Assembly: GCA_964608055.1 (NCBI GenBank)
Contig: CAZSMJ010000004.1
Location: 1-43,455 of the forward strand
DNA from: JALYNX01 sp964608055
Lineage (GTDB): Bacteria > Actinomycetota > Acidimicrobiia > Spongiisociales > ZC4RG35
Direction: 5' to 3'
Length of the DNA stretch: 43,455 bases
Numbering within the stretch: the stretch's first letter is position 1; every line of letters begins with the position of its first letter. The translations under genes and the position numbers were made by a program. The notes under the pieces were generated by a model, which saw nothing but the letters and a program-made list of their open reading frames with translations, had not been told where the DNA came from and searched no databases. Of this stretch, positions 23,142 to 32,091 are shown one piece after another.

Positions 23142-25224
23142 TGGATCTCTCCTGTTTGGTTCGGTATTGGGAAGGGCGCAGCCACCAGGTGTCCATGCCC
23201 CACAAGGCGAGACTCCGGCGCAGAGCGCTCCGTGTCCCGTCGATCATGGCCTGGGCCAGGCCCTCGGGCTGTTCCACGACTTCGTGACGGCGATAGGCCA
23301 GGTCGACGGTGTGATCGCCGATTCCCAGCCCGATGACGGTGGTCCCCCCACCCTCGACGGCCGCAACCGACCTGGCGAGAGCTTCGACTGATCCGCGAGT
23401 CATCCCATCGGCCAGCACCATCAAGACCCTGACCTCGGCGCCGAGGCGAGCCATGCGCTCTGCAGCATGGATCACGTTGAATTCGTCCACGTTGGCTGCC
23501 TTCTCGAAGAGCGACACCGGAGGGGAAGTCCTGGGATCACGCCGGGCCAGCGTGGCGGCCGCCCGCGGCTCGGCGGCGGTGTAGAAGAGACCGGCGAGGG
23601 CCGGCTCGGCGTCCCGCCACCGGCGCTCGAAGGGCTTGACCAGATAGTGATTGACCGTCAAGGTGAGCCGGTCGGCGGCGGTGCCGTGGGTCTGCTTGAG
23701 CCCAGCCGCGGCGGACGAGCGTTTGTGGCGGTAGGTGTGCTCGGAGTCGTCGGGAGCGGCGGCGAAGCCACGGTTGAAGAGGGCCACTTCGAAGTCGATC
23801 TGGAGCTCCTCGCAGAGATGGGCCATCGTCCAGGCCCCGAGAAGGGCGGCCGGCATCGCCCAGGACGATTGGGACCCGGGGTTCCGTCTTGGGCTGAGCA
23901 TGGATGCCGAGGCATCGACGAGCAGGGAAACCGCGTACTCGCGTCTGGTTCGCACCGCCCGTCGCTCGTAGAGCCGCTGATAGAGACCGGCGCCGATGAA
24001 GAGGGCGGCATGGGGCGACACGTCTCCCTGGTCATAGCCCGATCTGAGGCCGCGGCGCTGATTGGCGGTGAACAGGGGGAAGAGCTCACCGGACACCCTT
24101 CGTTGCGCGACATTCCATCGTCGCGAGGCGGAGCGAAGCGACGCCAGCCCCTCCTCTGAGAAGCGGGCGAAGCTGGTTGGTATCGGGGTGACCACGACCT
24201 TCCCTCCTTGTCCGGTGGGGAGGAAGACATCGGGTGCCTGGCTCACCCGGAGCAATTGGTCGGTCGAGTCCTCACCGGCGATGTCCGAGGCGCCACGGCG
24301 ATCCGAGAGTGCGGAGCGGGCCTCGGCCGACCGCCTGGTGTCTTGGTATGAATCGGCGTCGGCGAGGATCGGTGTGGTCAACCGCACCGTATCCACTCCG
24401 TCGCGGGCCTTCTCGGCATCGGCCTCGGCGGCGATCTGGCGTTTGGCATGGGTATCGTTGGCCTGGACCTCTTTGATGAGACCGTTTGCCCTGGCGATTG
24501 CCTCCAGCTCCAGGGCGAGCTGGGCGACCTCCCAGGGGTCCCCGGCCTCGGCGGCCATCTCGCAGTGACCCGAACCATCATCGAGGGCCATGGCGGCGTT
24601 GGCCTCGAACCTTTTCTCCAGGACGTCACGCTCCACATAGCCGCCGGTGAGGAGGAAGCACCCGAGCACGAACTGGCTGAGAGCGCCGGAGCGAGAGATC
24701 GCCTGCGCCAGTGAGGACATGTAGAGGTCGGCGAGCACCGAGCGCGCGCCGGGGTAGACCGAGAGCCCCTGACGTTCCTGACGAGCGTCTTCGAGGGAGA
24801 AGAAGAGGACCTCGGCGACGGGGCGGTTGGTCCTCTCCAGCGCGGTGAGAAGGTCGACGGGCCCCTCCGGCGGATTCTCCAGGTCGATCGGCCAGCTCTC
24901 CGGGACCTCACGGGTCTCATCGAGATTCGTGGTCACCAGATGCATGACTTCGTGTAGCGCGGACGCCAGTGCGACCTCGTCGGGAGTCACCGGAGCATTG
25001 CGGGTGTAAGCAGCCTGGAAGATCCGGGGGTCACAAACCACCTCATCATCTGACGCCGCCGCCTCGGAGCCGAGCCGGACCCGGAGATTCGGGTTCTTAG
25101 CCAGCGTTCTGGCGAACCTGGTCACCGCCGGCGCCACTCTCTGATACCGGCTGACGACAGCCTCGATCGCCCGTTCCTCGGGGGCGATCAGATCGGAGAG
25201 AAACGTCTGTTCGCGTCCACGCAT
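23134..25224 (-). CDS. VWA-domain protein with N-terminal HExxH metallopeptidase-like domain
   Basis: 696 residues. Residues about 60-160 contain ALHEVMHLV (HExxH at 91-95) and downstream FFSLEDARQERQ (Glu145 as candidate third ligand), the layout of a putative zinc metallopeptidase domain found before some VWA domains. A charged middle region follows (about 240-345). The C-terminal VWA domain starts near 425 with a complete MIDAS: DASAS (Asp437, Ser439, Ser441), Thr466 in LLGAWT, and Asp606 in VLADGMTRGS. The organisation resembles CobT-like or NorD-like partners of MoxR-type ATPases. It overlaps the AAA+ gene, so the two products probably work together. The target protein or metal is unknown. 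Confidence 0.85.
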   Translation of the reverse strand: MRGREQTFLSDLIAPEERAIEAVVSRYQRVAPAVTRFARTLAKNPNLRVRLGSEAAASDDEVVCDPRIFQAAYTRNAPVTPDEVALASALHEVMHLVTTNLDETREVPESWPIDLENPPEGPVDLLTALERTNRPVAEVLFFSLEDARQERQGLSVYPGARSVLADLYMSSLAQAISRSGALSQFVLGCFLLTGGYVERDVLEKRFEANAAMALDDGSGHCEMAAEAGDPWEVAQLALELEAIARANGLIKEVQANDTHAKRQIAAEADAEKARDGVDTVRLTTPILADADSYQDTRRSAEARSALSDRRGASDIAGEDSTDQLLRVSQAPDVFLPTGQGGKVVVTPIPTSFARFSEEGLASLRSASRRWNVAQRRVSGELFPLFTANQRRGLRSGYDQGDVSPHAALFIGAGLYQRLYERRAVRTRREYAVSLLVDASASMLSPRRNPGSQSSWAMPAALLGAWTMAHLCEELQIDFEVALFNRGFAAAPDDSEHTYRHKRSSAAAGLKQTHGTAADRLTLTVNHYLVKPFERRWRDAEPALAGLFYTAAEPRAAATLARRDPRTSPPVSLFEKAANVDEFNVIHAAERMARLGAEVRVLMVLADGMTRGSVEALARSVAAVEGGGTTVIGLGIGDHTVDLAYRRHEVVEQPEGLAQAMIDGTRSALRRSLALWGMDTWWLRPSQYRTKQERSIA

Positions 25225-25299
25225 AGCGGGTCATTGTCTCACCAGTGTCAAACCAGCCGGAACGGCGTTGTATGGGCCGAAGGGCCATACACTTCCGGC

Positions 25300-26553
25300 G
25301 TGCACTACGACCTCACCACCCTTCCCAATGGCATCCGCGTCATCACCGAACCCATGCCCTCGCTGCGGTCGATCGCCCTCGGGTGTTGGGTCGACACCGG
25401 GACCCGCGACGAGCTTCCCAATGAGCAAGGGGCGTCGCATTTCCTCGAGCATCTCCTCTTCAAGGGCTCCGAGACCCTCTCGGCCCGTGAGGTTTCTGAG
25501 ATCTTCGACTCGATCGGAGCCGAATCGAACGCCTTCACCTCCAAGGAGAACACCTGTTATTGGACGCGTCTCCTCGACCAAGACCTGGCGACCGGGTTCG
25601 ACGTCCTCTCCGAGATGATCCAGAGACCGGCGTTCCGCCAGAATGAGATCGACGCCGAGCGCCAGGTGGTCATCGAAGAGATCAACATGAACGAGGACGA
25701 TCCCGACGACGTTGCCTTCGAGAATTTCACCAGGGTCGCCTTCGCCGGGCATCCGTTGGAGGCGCCGGTGTTGGGGACCCGCGAGTCCATCCGCGGCATG
25801 TCTCGCGATGACATCGCTGGCTACTGGAAGCGTCGTTACGGGGCGGGTTCGATGGTCGTGGCCGGCGCCGGATCCCTCGAGCACGAGGCCCTGGTGGAAA
25901 TGGTGTCTTCACGCTTTGGTGATTGGTCAGGGGATCGAGTCGATCATGAGTTCGGCCCGAACTCGCCGGTGTCGACCGTTTCCATCACCCGTCGGGACAC
26001 AGAGCAGGCCCACGTCGTGCTGGGAGGAAAGGGCCTCAATCGCTCCGATGAGAGACGCTGGGCGTTCGAGGTGATGAACCACGTGGTCGGCTCGGGCATG
26101 TCGTCCCGTCTGTTTCGTGAGGTGCGTGAGGAGCGAGGGCTCGCCTACGCCATCTACGGGTTCCGGCTGGCCTACGCCGACGCCGGGGCCTGGGGGGTCT
26201 ACGTCGGGACCACGCCGAGTCAGGCCGACACTGCCCTCAATGTGATTCGTGACGAGTTGTCGAAGGTAGTCGCGGAAGGGATCACGTCTGAGGAGTTGGA
26301 GCGGGCCAAGGGGTCGATGCGGGGAGGCCTTGCGCTCTCATTGGAGGATCCGAACAGCAGGATGGTCCGACTCGGGCGTGACGAGCTTTCTGGGATGCCA
26401 CATCTGTCTGTCGGCGAGAGACTGGCCAAACTCGAGGCGGTGACTCTCGAAGATGTCCAAGGGATTGCGACCGATCTCTTCACCGGGGAGCGGATGTTGG
26501 GCGCCGTCGGACCTTTCGACGAGGCCGATCTCGAGCCCTACCTGGTTGCCTGA
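25300..26553 (+). CDS. M16 family zinc metallopeptidase
   Basis: 417 residues from a GTG at 25300 (HYDLTTLPNGIRV). The inverted zinc motif is HFLEH at 47-51, and the third ligand is Glu127 in VVIEEINM, 76 residues on, as expected. LGGKGLNRSD and the R/Y motif region SRLFREVREERGLAYAIYGF complete a two-domain M16 peptidase similar to processing-peptidase beta subunits and PqqL-type enzymes. It degrades or processes short peptides. The gene is divergent from the VWA gene with 75 bases between starts and overlaps the next convergent gene by 16 bases. Confidence 0.92.
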   Translation: MHYDLTTLPNGIRVITEPMPSLRSIALGCWVDTGTRDELPNEQGASHFLEHLLFKGSETLSAREVSEIFDSIGAESNAFTSKENTCYWTRLLDQDLATGFDVLSEMIQRPAFRQNEIDAERQVVIEEINMNEDDPDDVAFENFTRVAFAGHPLEAPVLGTRESIRGMSRDDIAGYWKRRYGAGSMVVAGAGSLEHEALVEMVSSRFGDWSGDRVDHEFGPNSPVSTVSITRRDTEQAHVVLGGKGLNRSDERRWAFEVMNHVVGSGMSSRLFREVREERGLAYAIYGFRLAYADAGAWGVYVGTTPSQADTALNVIRDELSKVVAEGITSEELERAKGSMRGGLALSLEDPNSRMVRLGRDELSGMPHLSVGERLAKLEAVTLEDVQGIATDLFTGERMLGAVGPFDEADLEPYLVA

Positions 26554-26909
26554 CCGTCGATCTCGAAGCGGAGGGTCATCGGCTTCTCACCGAAATCGAT
26601 GACACCCGCATCACCATTCGCCGGGCGTTCCATCATCAGCGCTCCGCCCAACTCGTTGGCGCCGGATGTCGAGGGCCAGCCCTGCACGACATGACTGGTG
26701 ACGTTTCCCGAAAGTGACGTCCAAAGGATGTTTTGGCTCCCCTGAAGGATCCGGATCACTTTCTCCGCGCCTCCGGTTGGGGCAAGATCGGCTCCAGGGC
26801 TCGGTGCCCGGAACAAGGCACCGGCGCTCAGCGCCAGCGCGACAGCGGCGACGATCAAGACAAGGGAGGGGGTGCGAACTGTGTTCACTCGTTGCATCGG
26901 CCCCTTCAC
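26538..26909 (-). CDS. Small predicted secreted or membrane-anchored protein
   Basis: About 123 residues from a GTG at 26909 (or 119 from an ATG at 26897). A hydrophobic segment at about residues 15-35 (LVLIVAAVALALSAGALF) is a signal anchor. The remaining about 85 residues are a soluble extracytoplasmic domain with few marked features; it has no cysteine. I do not recognise the family. The next minus-strand gene, a membrane protein, ends beyond its start, so the two could be cotranscribed. Confidence 0.6.
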   Translation of the reverse strand: MKGPMQRVNTVRTPSLVLIVAAVALALSAGALFRAPSPGADLAPTGGAEKVIRILQGSQNILWTSLSGNVTSHVVQGWPSTSGANELGGALMMERPANGDAGVIDFGEKPMTLRFEIDGQATR

Positions 26910-26930
26910 GGTAGGTGAAATGGGGGTTTT

Positions 26931-27305
26931 CTAAACGGTCAATTCGACGAACTGCGAAAGGACTAGTCCGTAGATCACGAAGAAAAGCAACACGACCAGG
27001 GCCGATCCCAGTAGGTGTCGACGACGGTTTCCCGCCCAGCGGGCGACCCCGAACCCGAGAATCACCCAGAGTGTGACGTCCAAAGGCCAGGCCACCACCA
27101 CCGTGTCAGTGAAGACCCCGATCAGGGCCGAGGTCGGGCCTCCGGCGTAGAGCAGGCCGAGACCGGCGATCTCACAGACACCGGTGCAGCTGTCGCGGTT
27201 GATCAGAGTCAACCCGATGGCGAACATGACAATGCCAAAACCCAGCAGGAAGCCGGTAGCGATCGCGACGTCACGACACCCTGGTGGTTCGTTGGCTTTG
27301 GGCAC
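26931..27305 (-). CDS. Small polytopic membrane protein, unknown function
   Basis: About 124 residues from a GTG at 27305; the frame is open to 27482, but that part overlaps the divergent TTG-start gene, so a later start is more likely. Three to four hydrophobic segments are visible: VAIATGFLLGFGIVMFAIGLTL, IAGLGLLYAGGPTSALIGVF, VVVAWPLDVTLWVILGFGVA and LLGSALVVLLFFVIYGLVL. A DSCTGVCE pair of cysteines between the first two could form a disulphide on the outside. I do not recognise the family. Confidence 0.5.
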   Translation of the reverse strand: MPKANEPPGCRDVAIATGFLLGFGIVMFAIGLTLINRDSCTGVCEIAGLGLLYAGGPTSALIGVFTDTVVVAWPLDVTLWVILGFGVARWAGNRRRHLLGSALVVLLFFVIYGLVLSQFVELTV

Positions 27306-27381
27306 GGCGCAGGCGATGGTATGCCCCCGCCTGCCCGTGCGAACTCGATAGCTTTGAGACCGGCGACAAAGGAGGACCGAG

Positions 27382-27837
27382 TTGGAAGTACGAGACTTGC
27401 TATTGGTGCTGCACATTGCGGGCGCCGGCACCTGGTTGGGAGCCAACATCGTCCAGGCGGTGGTCCCGTCGTTGGCGTTCAAGCAGGCGGGGGCCGCTGC
27501 TTCGGGCTGGTATCGGATTGCCGGGCGCCTCTCGACTGTCCTCTACATGCCGGCGGCCATCGTCATCGTGCTCACCGGGATCGTCCTCGTGCTTCAGAGC
27601 GAGATCTACAGCTTCGGCACCCTCTTCGTGACCATCGGGTTCGCCACGATCGTGATCGGCGCCTTGCTCGGGATTTTCGTATTCGGCCCGGTCTCGAACA
27701 AGGCGGCCGACGCCATCGACGCCGGTGACGAGGCAGGCACCAAGGCTGCCACCAGCCGGCTGGCCACTTTCGGGGCCATAGACACCTTGCTGGTCCTGAC
27801 AACGATCACCGTGATGGTCCTCAAACTCACCCTCTGA
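27382..27837 (+). CDS. Small integral membrane protein (DUF2269-like)
   Basis: 151 residues from a TTG at 27382, with AAAGGAGG six bases upstream. Four transmembrane segments are visible, with an N-terminal LLLVLHIAGAGTWLGANIV motif in which the His and the G.W.G pattern resemble the DUF2269 and CopD-like membrane families, where such histidines may bind heme or copper. Function is unknown. It is convergent with glpD, with 3 bases between stops. Confidence 0.65.
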   Translation: MEVRDLLLVLHIAGAGTWLGANIVQAVVPSLAFKQAGAAASGWYRIAGRLSTVLYMPAAIVIVLTGIVLVLQSEIYSFGTLFVTIGFATIVIGALLGIFVFGPVSNKAADAIDAGDEAGTKAATSRLATFGAIDTLLVLTTITVMVLKLTL

Positions 27838-27840
27838 TCC

Positions 27841-29541
27841 CTACTCCGCCCTGCCGGTCCTGACATCGGGTGCCCCCATGCGGGCGGCGTCGGCGGTGTG
27901 ATCGTCAGGTTGTCGTTGAGAGTCGAGCTCCGCCTCGATCCGTGCCAGGTAGTGCTCGATCTCTCGCTCCACCATCTCGTGGTCCCACTCCAGCGGGCCG
28001 GCCATGATCTCGGCAGCGAGGGGGGCGGCGAGAGCGCCCCGGTCGGCGGTCTCGATCGAGATCCGGGTGCGGCGGGTGAGCACGTCGTCGAGATGGAGCG
28101 CACCTTCATGGGTCACCGCGTGGGCGATCTCCGCCCGAAGGTAGGGGGCGCCGTCGATCAGTCGCTCACCCAGGCTGGGGTCGGCCTCGATCGCCTCCAG
28201 CAAATCGAAGATTGAAGAGCCATGACGACTCAAGAGATGCTCGGCGACCTCCACGTCGAGGCCGAGCGTCTCACGCCGATTCCAAATATCCTCATAACCG
28301 GTCGCCCCCACCAGCGGAACCGTCTCGGTCCGTGAGGCTTGGTGCTCTCGGCCCTTGGTGGCGGCGTCGACAGCGTCTCGCGCCATCACCCGATAGGTGG
28401 TGTATTTGCCACCCGCCACCGTGATGAGACCGGTGCCGGACTCGATGACGGCATGTTCCCGGCTCAGCTTGCTGGTTTCGTCGGACTCTCCAACCAGGAG
28501 GGGGCGGAGCCCGGCGTAAACCCCCACCACGTCCTCGGGCCGGATCGGTGAGGCCAACACGGTGTTGACCCAGTGGAGCAGGTACTCGATGTCGCTCCGA
28601 CAAGCGGCGGGGTGCGCTCGTCGCAGCGACCATGGCGTGTCGGTGGTCCCGATGAGCCAGTGCCGGCCCCAGGGGATGACAAAGAGGACGCTGCTCTCGG
28701 TGCGAAGGATCATCCCGGTTTGGGAGTCGATGGCCTCGCGGGGAACGACGAGATGGACTCCTTTGGAGGCACGCACGTCCTGGCCCCGGTCGCCGGCCAT
28801 GGCCTGGATGTCGTCGCTCCAAACACCGCCCGCGGCAATCACCTTGTCGCCGCGGATCTCGAGTTCAGCGCCGCTCTCGAGGTCCTGCGCCCGGACCCCG
28901 GTGACCAACCCGTCCTCGAGTAGAAGACCGGTGGCGCGGGTGCTGGGGGCAAGTGCTGCCCCGTGTTCCTTGGCGGTCCGGGCCAGGGTCATGGTGTGCC
29001 TGGCATCGTCGACGAGGACATCCCAGTAGAGAACGCCACCTGTGAGCGATCCCTCCGCAAGCCCGGGCGCCAACTCGAGAGCCCTCCGGTGAGTGAGGTG
29101 GCGGTGGCGGGGGAGCGGGTTGTCGGTTCTCGAGGCGAGGGTGTCGTAGAGAAAGACCCCGGCGCCCACGTAGAGCCTCTCCCAGATCCGATGCTTCAGG
29201 GGGTAGAGGAAGGACACCGGCGTGCAGAGGTGGGGACAGAGCCGATTCAACATCAGGTTGCGCTCCGCGAGCGCCTCGGTGACCAGGGTGAAGTTGCGGT
29301 GCTCCAGATAGCGCAGACCACCGTGGAACAACTTGCTCGAACGACTCGAGGTGCCCGAGGCGTAGTCCCGCTGCTCGATCAAGGCCACGGACAGACCGCG
29401 GGTGGCCGCATCGACCGCAATGCCGCAACCGGTGACGCCGCCGCCGATCACGACGACGTCGAAGGTCTCGGAGCTCATTCGCCCCAGGTCCAGCGACCGC
29501 TGGGGGGCGTTGAGCTTGGACGATGGGTTGGGCTGACTCAT
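27841..29541 (-). CDS. glpD: Glycerol-3-phosphate dehydrogenase
   Basis: 566 residues from the ATG at 29541 (MSQPNPSS). The FAD-binding motif is DVVVIGGGVTGCGIAVDAATRGLSVALIE, followed by the GlpD hallmark SSRSSKLFHGGLRYLE, IGTTDTPW and LITVAGGKYTTYR. A C-terminal GlpO-type helical domain closes the protein. The membrane-associated enzyme oxidises sn-glycerol-3-phosphate to dihydroxyacetone phosphate and passes electrons to quinone. No glpK or glpF is next to it. A divergent promoter region of 60 bases separates it from an LLM gene. Confidence 0.95.
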   Translation of the reverse strand: MSQPNPSSKLNAPQRSLDLGRMSSETFDVVVIGGGVTGCGIAVDAATRGLSVALIEQRDYASGTSSRSSKLFHGGLRYLEHRNFTLVTEALAERNLMLNRLCPHLCTPVSFLYPLKHRIWERLYVGAGVFLYDTLASRTDNPLPRHRHLTHRRALELAPGLAEGSLTGGVLYWDVLVDDARHTMTLARTAKEHGAALAPSTRATGLLLEDGLVTGVRAQDLESGAELEIRGDKVIAAGGVWSDDIQAMAGDRGQDVRASKGVHLVVPREAIDSQTGMILRTESSVLFVIPWGRHWLIGTTDTPWSLRRAHPAACRSDIEYLLHWVNTVLASPIRPEDVVGVYAGLRPLLVGESDETSKLSREHAVIESGTGLITVAGGKYTTYRVMARDAVDAATKGREHQASRTETVPLVGATGYEDIWNRRETLGLDVEVAEHLLSRHGSSIFDLLEAIEADPSLGERLIDGAPYLRAEIAHAVTHEGALHLDDVLTRRTRISIETADRGALAAPLAAEIMAGPLEWDHEMVEREIEHYLARIEAELDSQRQPDDHTADAARMGAPDVRTGRAE

Positions 29542-29600
29542 GACCATGTCAGGTTTAGCCCGCCTGGGCCGCCTAACGGAGAGAGGAGTGGCGTCGTACG

Positions 29601-30515
29601 ATGCCGCCCATGCCAGACAAGCTCAAGGTGGGGGTGCAGCTCCCGGAAGTGGAGAGAGAAATCGGCTGGGTGGAATTGCGCGACGTGGCCCGGACGGCGG
29701 AGGAGGTTGGATTCGACTCGATCTGGCTCGGTGACCATCTCCTCTACCGCGACGAGGTGCAAGGGGTCAGCGGGCCATGGGAGACCTGGTCGTTGTTGGC
29801 CGCGCTCGGGGAGGCGACTGAGACAGTGAGCCTTGGGCCCCTGGTGGCCTCGACCTCCTTCCATGCCCCCGCGATGCTGGCGAAGAAGGCGGCCACAGTC
29901 GACGAGATCTCGGGCGGGCGGCTGATCCTCGGTCTAGGTGCGGGCTGGAACCGAGCCGAATACGAAGGCTTCGGGTTTCCCTTCGATCACCGCGTCGACC
30001 GGTTCGAGGAGGCGTTCACCATCATTCGAACCCTGCTCACCGATGGCCAGATCGACTTCGAGGGCGACTACTACACCGTGAGGGATGCCGAGTTGGCGCC
30101 GCGGGCGCGACCGGGCATTCCGATCCTGATCGGGTCCAATGGGGCACGGATGCTGGCAATCACCCTTCCCCATGTTGCCCTTTGGAACTCGTGGCACTCC
30201 TCGTTCGGCAACGAGGTTGCCGGTTTGCGCCCGCTCCTGGAACGGATCGATGCTGCCTGCGTGGCGGCGGGTCGTGACCCGGGTGAGGTCGAGAAGACGG
30301 CCACTGTCTACATCCAGCTCCCCGGAGGAACAGGTCGGATCACGGGTCATGGCGTCATCGAGTCGGACCGAGCCCAAGCCGGGTCCCGCCAGGATTTGGC
30401 TCAACTCTTGGACGAGTACGCGGACGCCGGGCTGGGCCAGGTCCAACTGGTTCTCGATCCGATCGACGCAAGCACCGTCGAGGAGATGGGCGAAGTGCTG
30501 CGCCTCATCGATTGA
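29601..30515 (+). CDS. LLM class F420-dependent-type oxidoreductase
   Basis: 304 residues from the ATG at 29601, which has AGGAG about 12 bases upstream; a second ATG at 29610 is possible. Luciferase-like TIM barrel: KVGVQLPEVEREIGWVELRDVARTAEEVGFDSIWLGDHL, then VSLGPLVASTSFHAPAMLAKKAATVDEISGGRLILGLGAGWN, as in F420-dependent oxidoreductases of actinobacteria. PILIGSNGARMLAI marks the middle of the barrel. It probably uses reduced F420, which the cofGH genes in this window help make. The substrate is unknown. Confidence 0.88.
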   Translation: MPPMPDKLKVGVQLPEVEREIGWVELRDVARTAEEVGFDSIWLGDHLLYRDEVQGVSGPWETWSLLAALGEATETVSLGPLVASTSFHAPAMLAKKAATVDEISGGRLILGLGAGWNRAEYEGFGFPFDHRVDRFEEAFTIIRTLLTDGQIDFEGDYYTVRDAELAPRARPGIPILIGSNGARMLAITLPHVALWNSWHSSFGNEVAGLRPLLERIDAACVAAGRDPGEVEKTATVYIQLPGGTGRITGHGVIESDRAQAGSRQDLAQLLDEYADAGLGQVQLVLDPIDASTVEEMGEVLRLID

Positions 30516-30539
30516 GTAGGGTCCGCGATCCGAGGTGCC

Positions 30540-31169
30540 ATGAAGCTGACCACGTCCAGTTTTCGCAATGGTGGTCCGATTCCGGATCGCTACGCATTGG
30601 CCACTCCCGATCTCGACGCCCACTTCACGTTTTCGGAGAACGTCAACCCGGAGTTGAGCTGGGACGAGGTGCCCGAAGGGACTAGGTCCTTCGCGATCAT
30701 CACTCACGACCCCGACGTCCCTTCACGCGGCGACGATGTGAATCAAGCGGGCCGGGAGGTGCCCTACGACCTGCCCCGGGTCGACTTCTTCCATTGGGTG
30801 ACAGTGGAGCTGCCGCCCGAGCTTCGTTCCATCGCCGAGGGTGAGTTTTGCATCGGGGTCATGCCTCACGGGAAGAACGTCGCCCTTGGCCCACGTGGCT
30901 GCCGTCAGGGCCTCAACGATTTCACGGGTTGGTTCGCTGGTGACCCTGACATGGCCGGGAAGTACTTCGGATACGACGGACCGGCGCCGCCCTGGAACGA
31001 CTCGATTCTTCATCACTACATCTTCACGGTTTACGCCCTCGATATCGAGGAGGTGCCGGTGGTGGGTGAGTTCACAGGCCAGCAGGTGAGGGATGCGATC
31101 GCGGGCCATGCCCTCGATCAAGCCTCGGTGACGGGCACTTACACCCAGAACCCCCGTCTCCGCTCCTAG
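30540..31169 (+). CDS. YbhB/YbcL family (PEBP-like) protein
   Basis: 209 residues. Landmarks of the phosphatidylethanolamine-binding/Raf-kinase-inhibitor-like fold: NPELSWDEVPEGTRSFAIITHDPDVP, where the D-P-D forms the ligand pocket, FFHWVTVELPPELRSIAEGE, then GYDGPAPPWNDSILHHYIFTVYALD. Bacterial members bind small anionic ligands; no signal peptide is seen, so it is cytosolic. The family function is unclear. It is convergent with znuB. Confidence 0.9.
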   Translation: MKLTTSSFRNGGPIPDRYALATPDLDAHFTFSENVNPELSWDEVPEGTRSFAIITHDPDVPSRGDDVNQAGREVPYDLPRVDFFHWVTVELPPELRSIAEGEFCIGVMPHGKNVALGPRGCRQGLNDFTGWFAGDPDMAGKYFGYDGPAPPWNDSILHHYIFTVYALDIEEVPVVGEFTGQQVRDAIAGHALDQASVTGTYTQNPRLRS

Positions 31170-31176
31170 CCGAGGG

Positions 31177-32010
31177 TCATCGAGCGACCGCAGGCGCTCC
31201 CTGGCCCAGCGACCTGATGGTCAGGACCACGAAGAACAAGACGATCGGGACCACAGCGATGGTGGCCGAGCCCGATGTGTCGGCGTGATAGCTGATCACC
31301 AGGCCAATCGCCACCGAGAGGACTCCGATGGCGGCGGCCGTCATCATCATCGCCGGCACCCGTTTGACCAGCAGAGCCGCGGTTGCCGCCGGTCCCACCA
31401 GAAGCCCGAAGACCAGGAGCGTGCCGACTGTCTGGAACGAACCGACGATCGAGACTGTGGTCAGCCCGAGGAGGGCGAGATGGGCGAGACGCGGATTCAG
31501 GCCGAGCAGCTTCGCCTTGTGCTCGTTGAACGACAAGACCAAGAAGTTCCGGTAGAGGAGCGTGGAGACCACGAGTACCAAACCGGCAACGACCCCGAGC
31601 ACGATCAGATCCTCGGCGGTCACCCCCAACGCATCCCCGAACAGGATTCCGGTGAGACTTCCGGTGTAGGACTCGCTACGCGAGATCAGGATCACTCCGA
31701 GCCCCAGCATTCCCACGAACAACAGGCCGATGCCGGTGTCTTCGGAGAATGTGGTCTGGCGATGTACGAGGTTGATCCCCGCGATCATGACCGTGGCAGC
31801 CAATGCAGCGCCCAGGAGCACGTTGAAGTCGAGGAGGATCGCCAGGGCGATCCCCGGGATCACACCGTGGACCAATGCGTCACCGAGGAAGGTCATACCC
31901 CTGATCACGACCCAGGTGCCAACCACGGCCAGGGCCAGGGCAGCGAGCGCGCCACCGACCAGGGCTCGCTGCTGGAAAGCGAGAGCGAAGGGCTCGGTCA
32001 GCCAATCCAT
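31177..32010 (-). CDS. znuB: Zinc/manganese ABC transporter permease (ZnuB-type)
   Basis: 277 residues, the usual size for ABC-3 family permeases. It has about eight hydrophobic segments, with TFLGDALVHGVIPGIALAI (the cytoplasmic loop near the ATPase), EDTGIGLLFVGMLGLGVIL and LLVFGLLVGPAATAALL. It forms the membrane channel for metal uptake with ZnuC and ZnuA. The neighbouring lipoprotein and the Zur-type regulator and box point to zinc. The gene follows znuA after an 80-base gap that holds copy 2 of the 48-base repeat. Confidence 0.9.
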   Translation of the reverse strand: MDWLTEPFALAFQQRALVGGALAALALAVVGTWVVIRGMTFLGDALVHGVIPGIALAILLDFNVLLGAALAATVMIAGINLVHRQTTFSEDTGIGLLFVGMLGLGVILISRSESYTGSLTGILFGDALGVTAEDLIVLGVVAGLVLVVSTLLYRNFLVLSFNEHKAKLLGLNPRLAHLALLGLTTVSIVGSFQTVGTLLVFGLLVGPAATAALLVKRVPAMMMTAAAIGVLSVAIGLVISYHADTSGSATIAVVPIVLFFVVLTIRSLGQGAPAVAR

Positions 32011-32043
32011 TGGTCAACTGAAGGTAGCGGTCGGCCTACCCCG

Positions 32044-32091
32044 TAATTGGGACGGTGAGGGGTCACATACGGCCCTGTAGAACCCAATTTC
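32044..32091 (-). repeat. 48-base quasi-palindromic interspersed repeat, copy 2
   Basis: On the minus strand it reads GAAATTGGGTT, CTACA, GGGCCGTAT, G, TGACCCCT, CACCG, TCCCAATTA, matching the blocks and spacing of the copy at 18629-18676 (38 of 48 positions identical by my alignment). It lies between znuA and znuB and overlaps the znuA stop codon by two bases. Confidence 0.8.

Noticed and set aside
26931..27482. Long form of the small membrane protein (183 residues)
   Set aside because: The extra part overlaps the divergent gene that has its own good ribosome binding site and shows no membrane or domain features.
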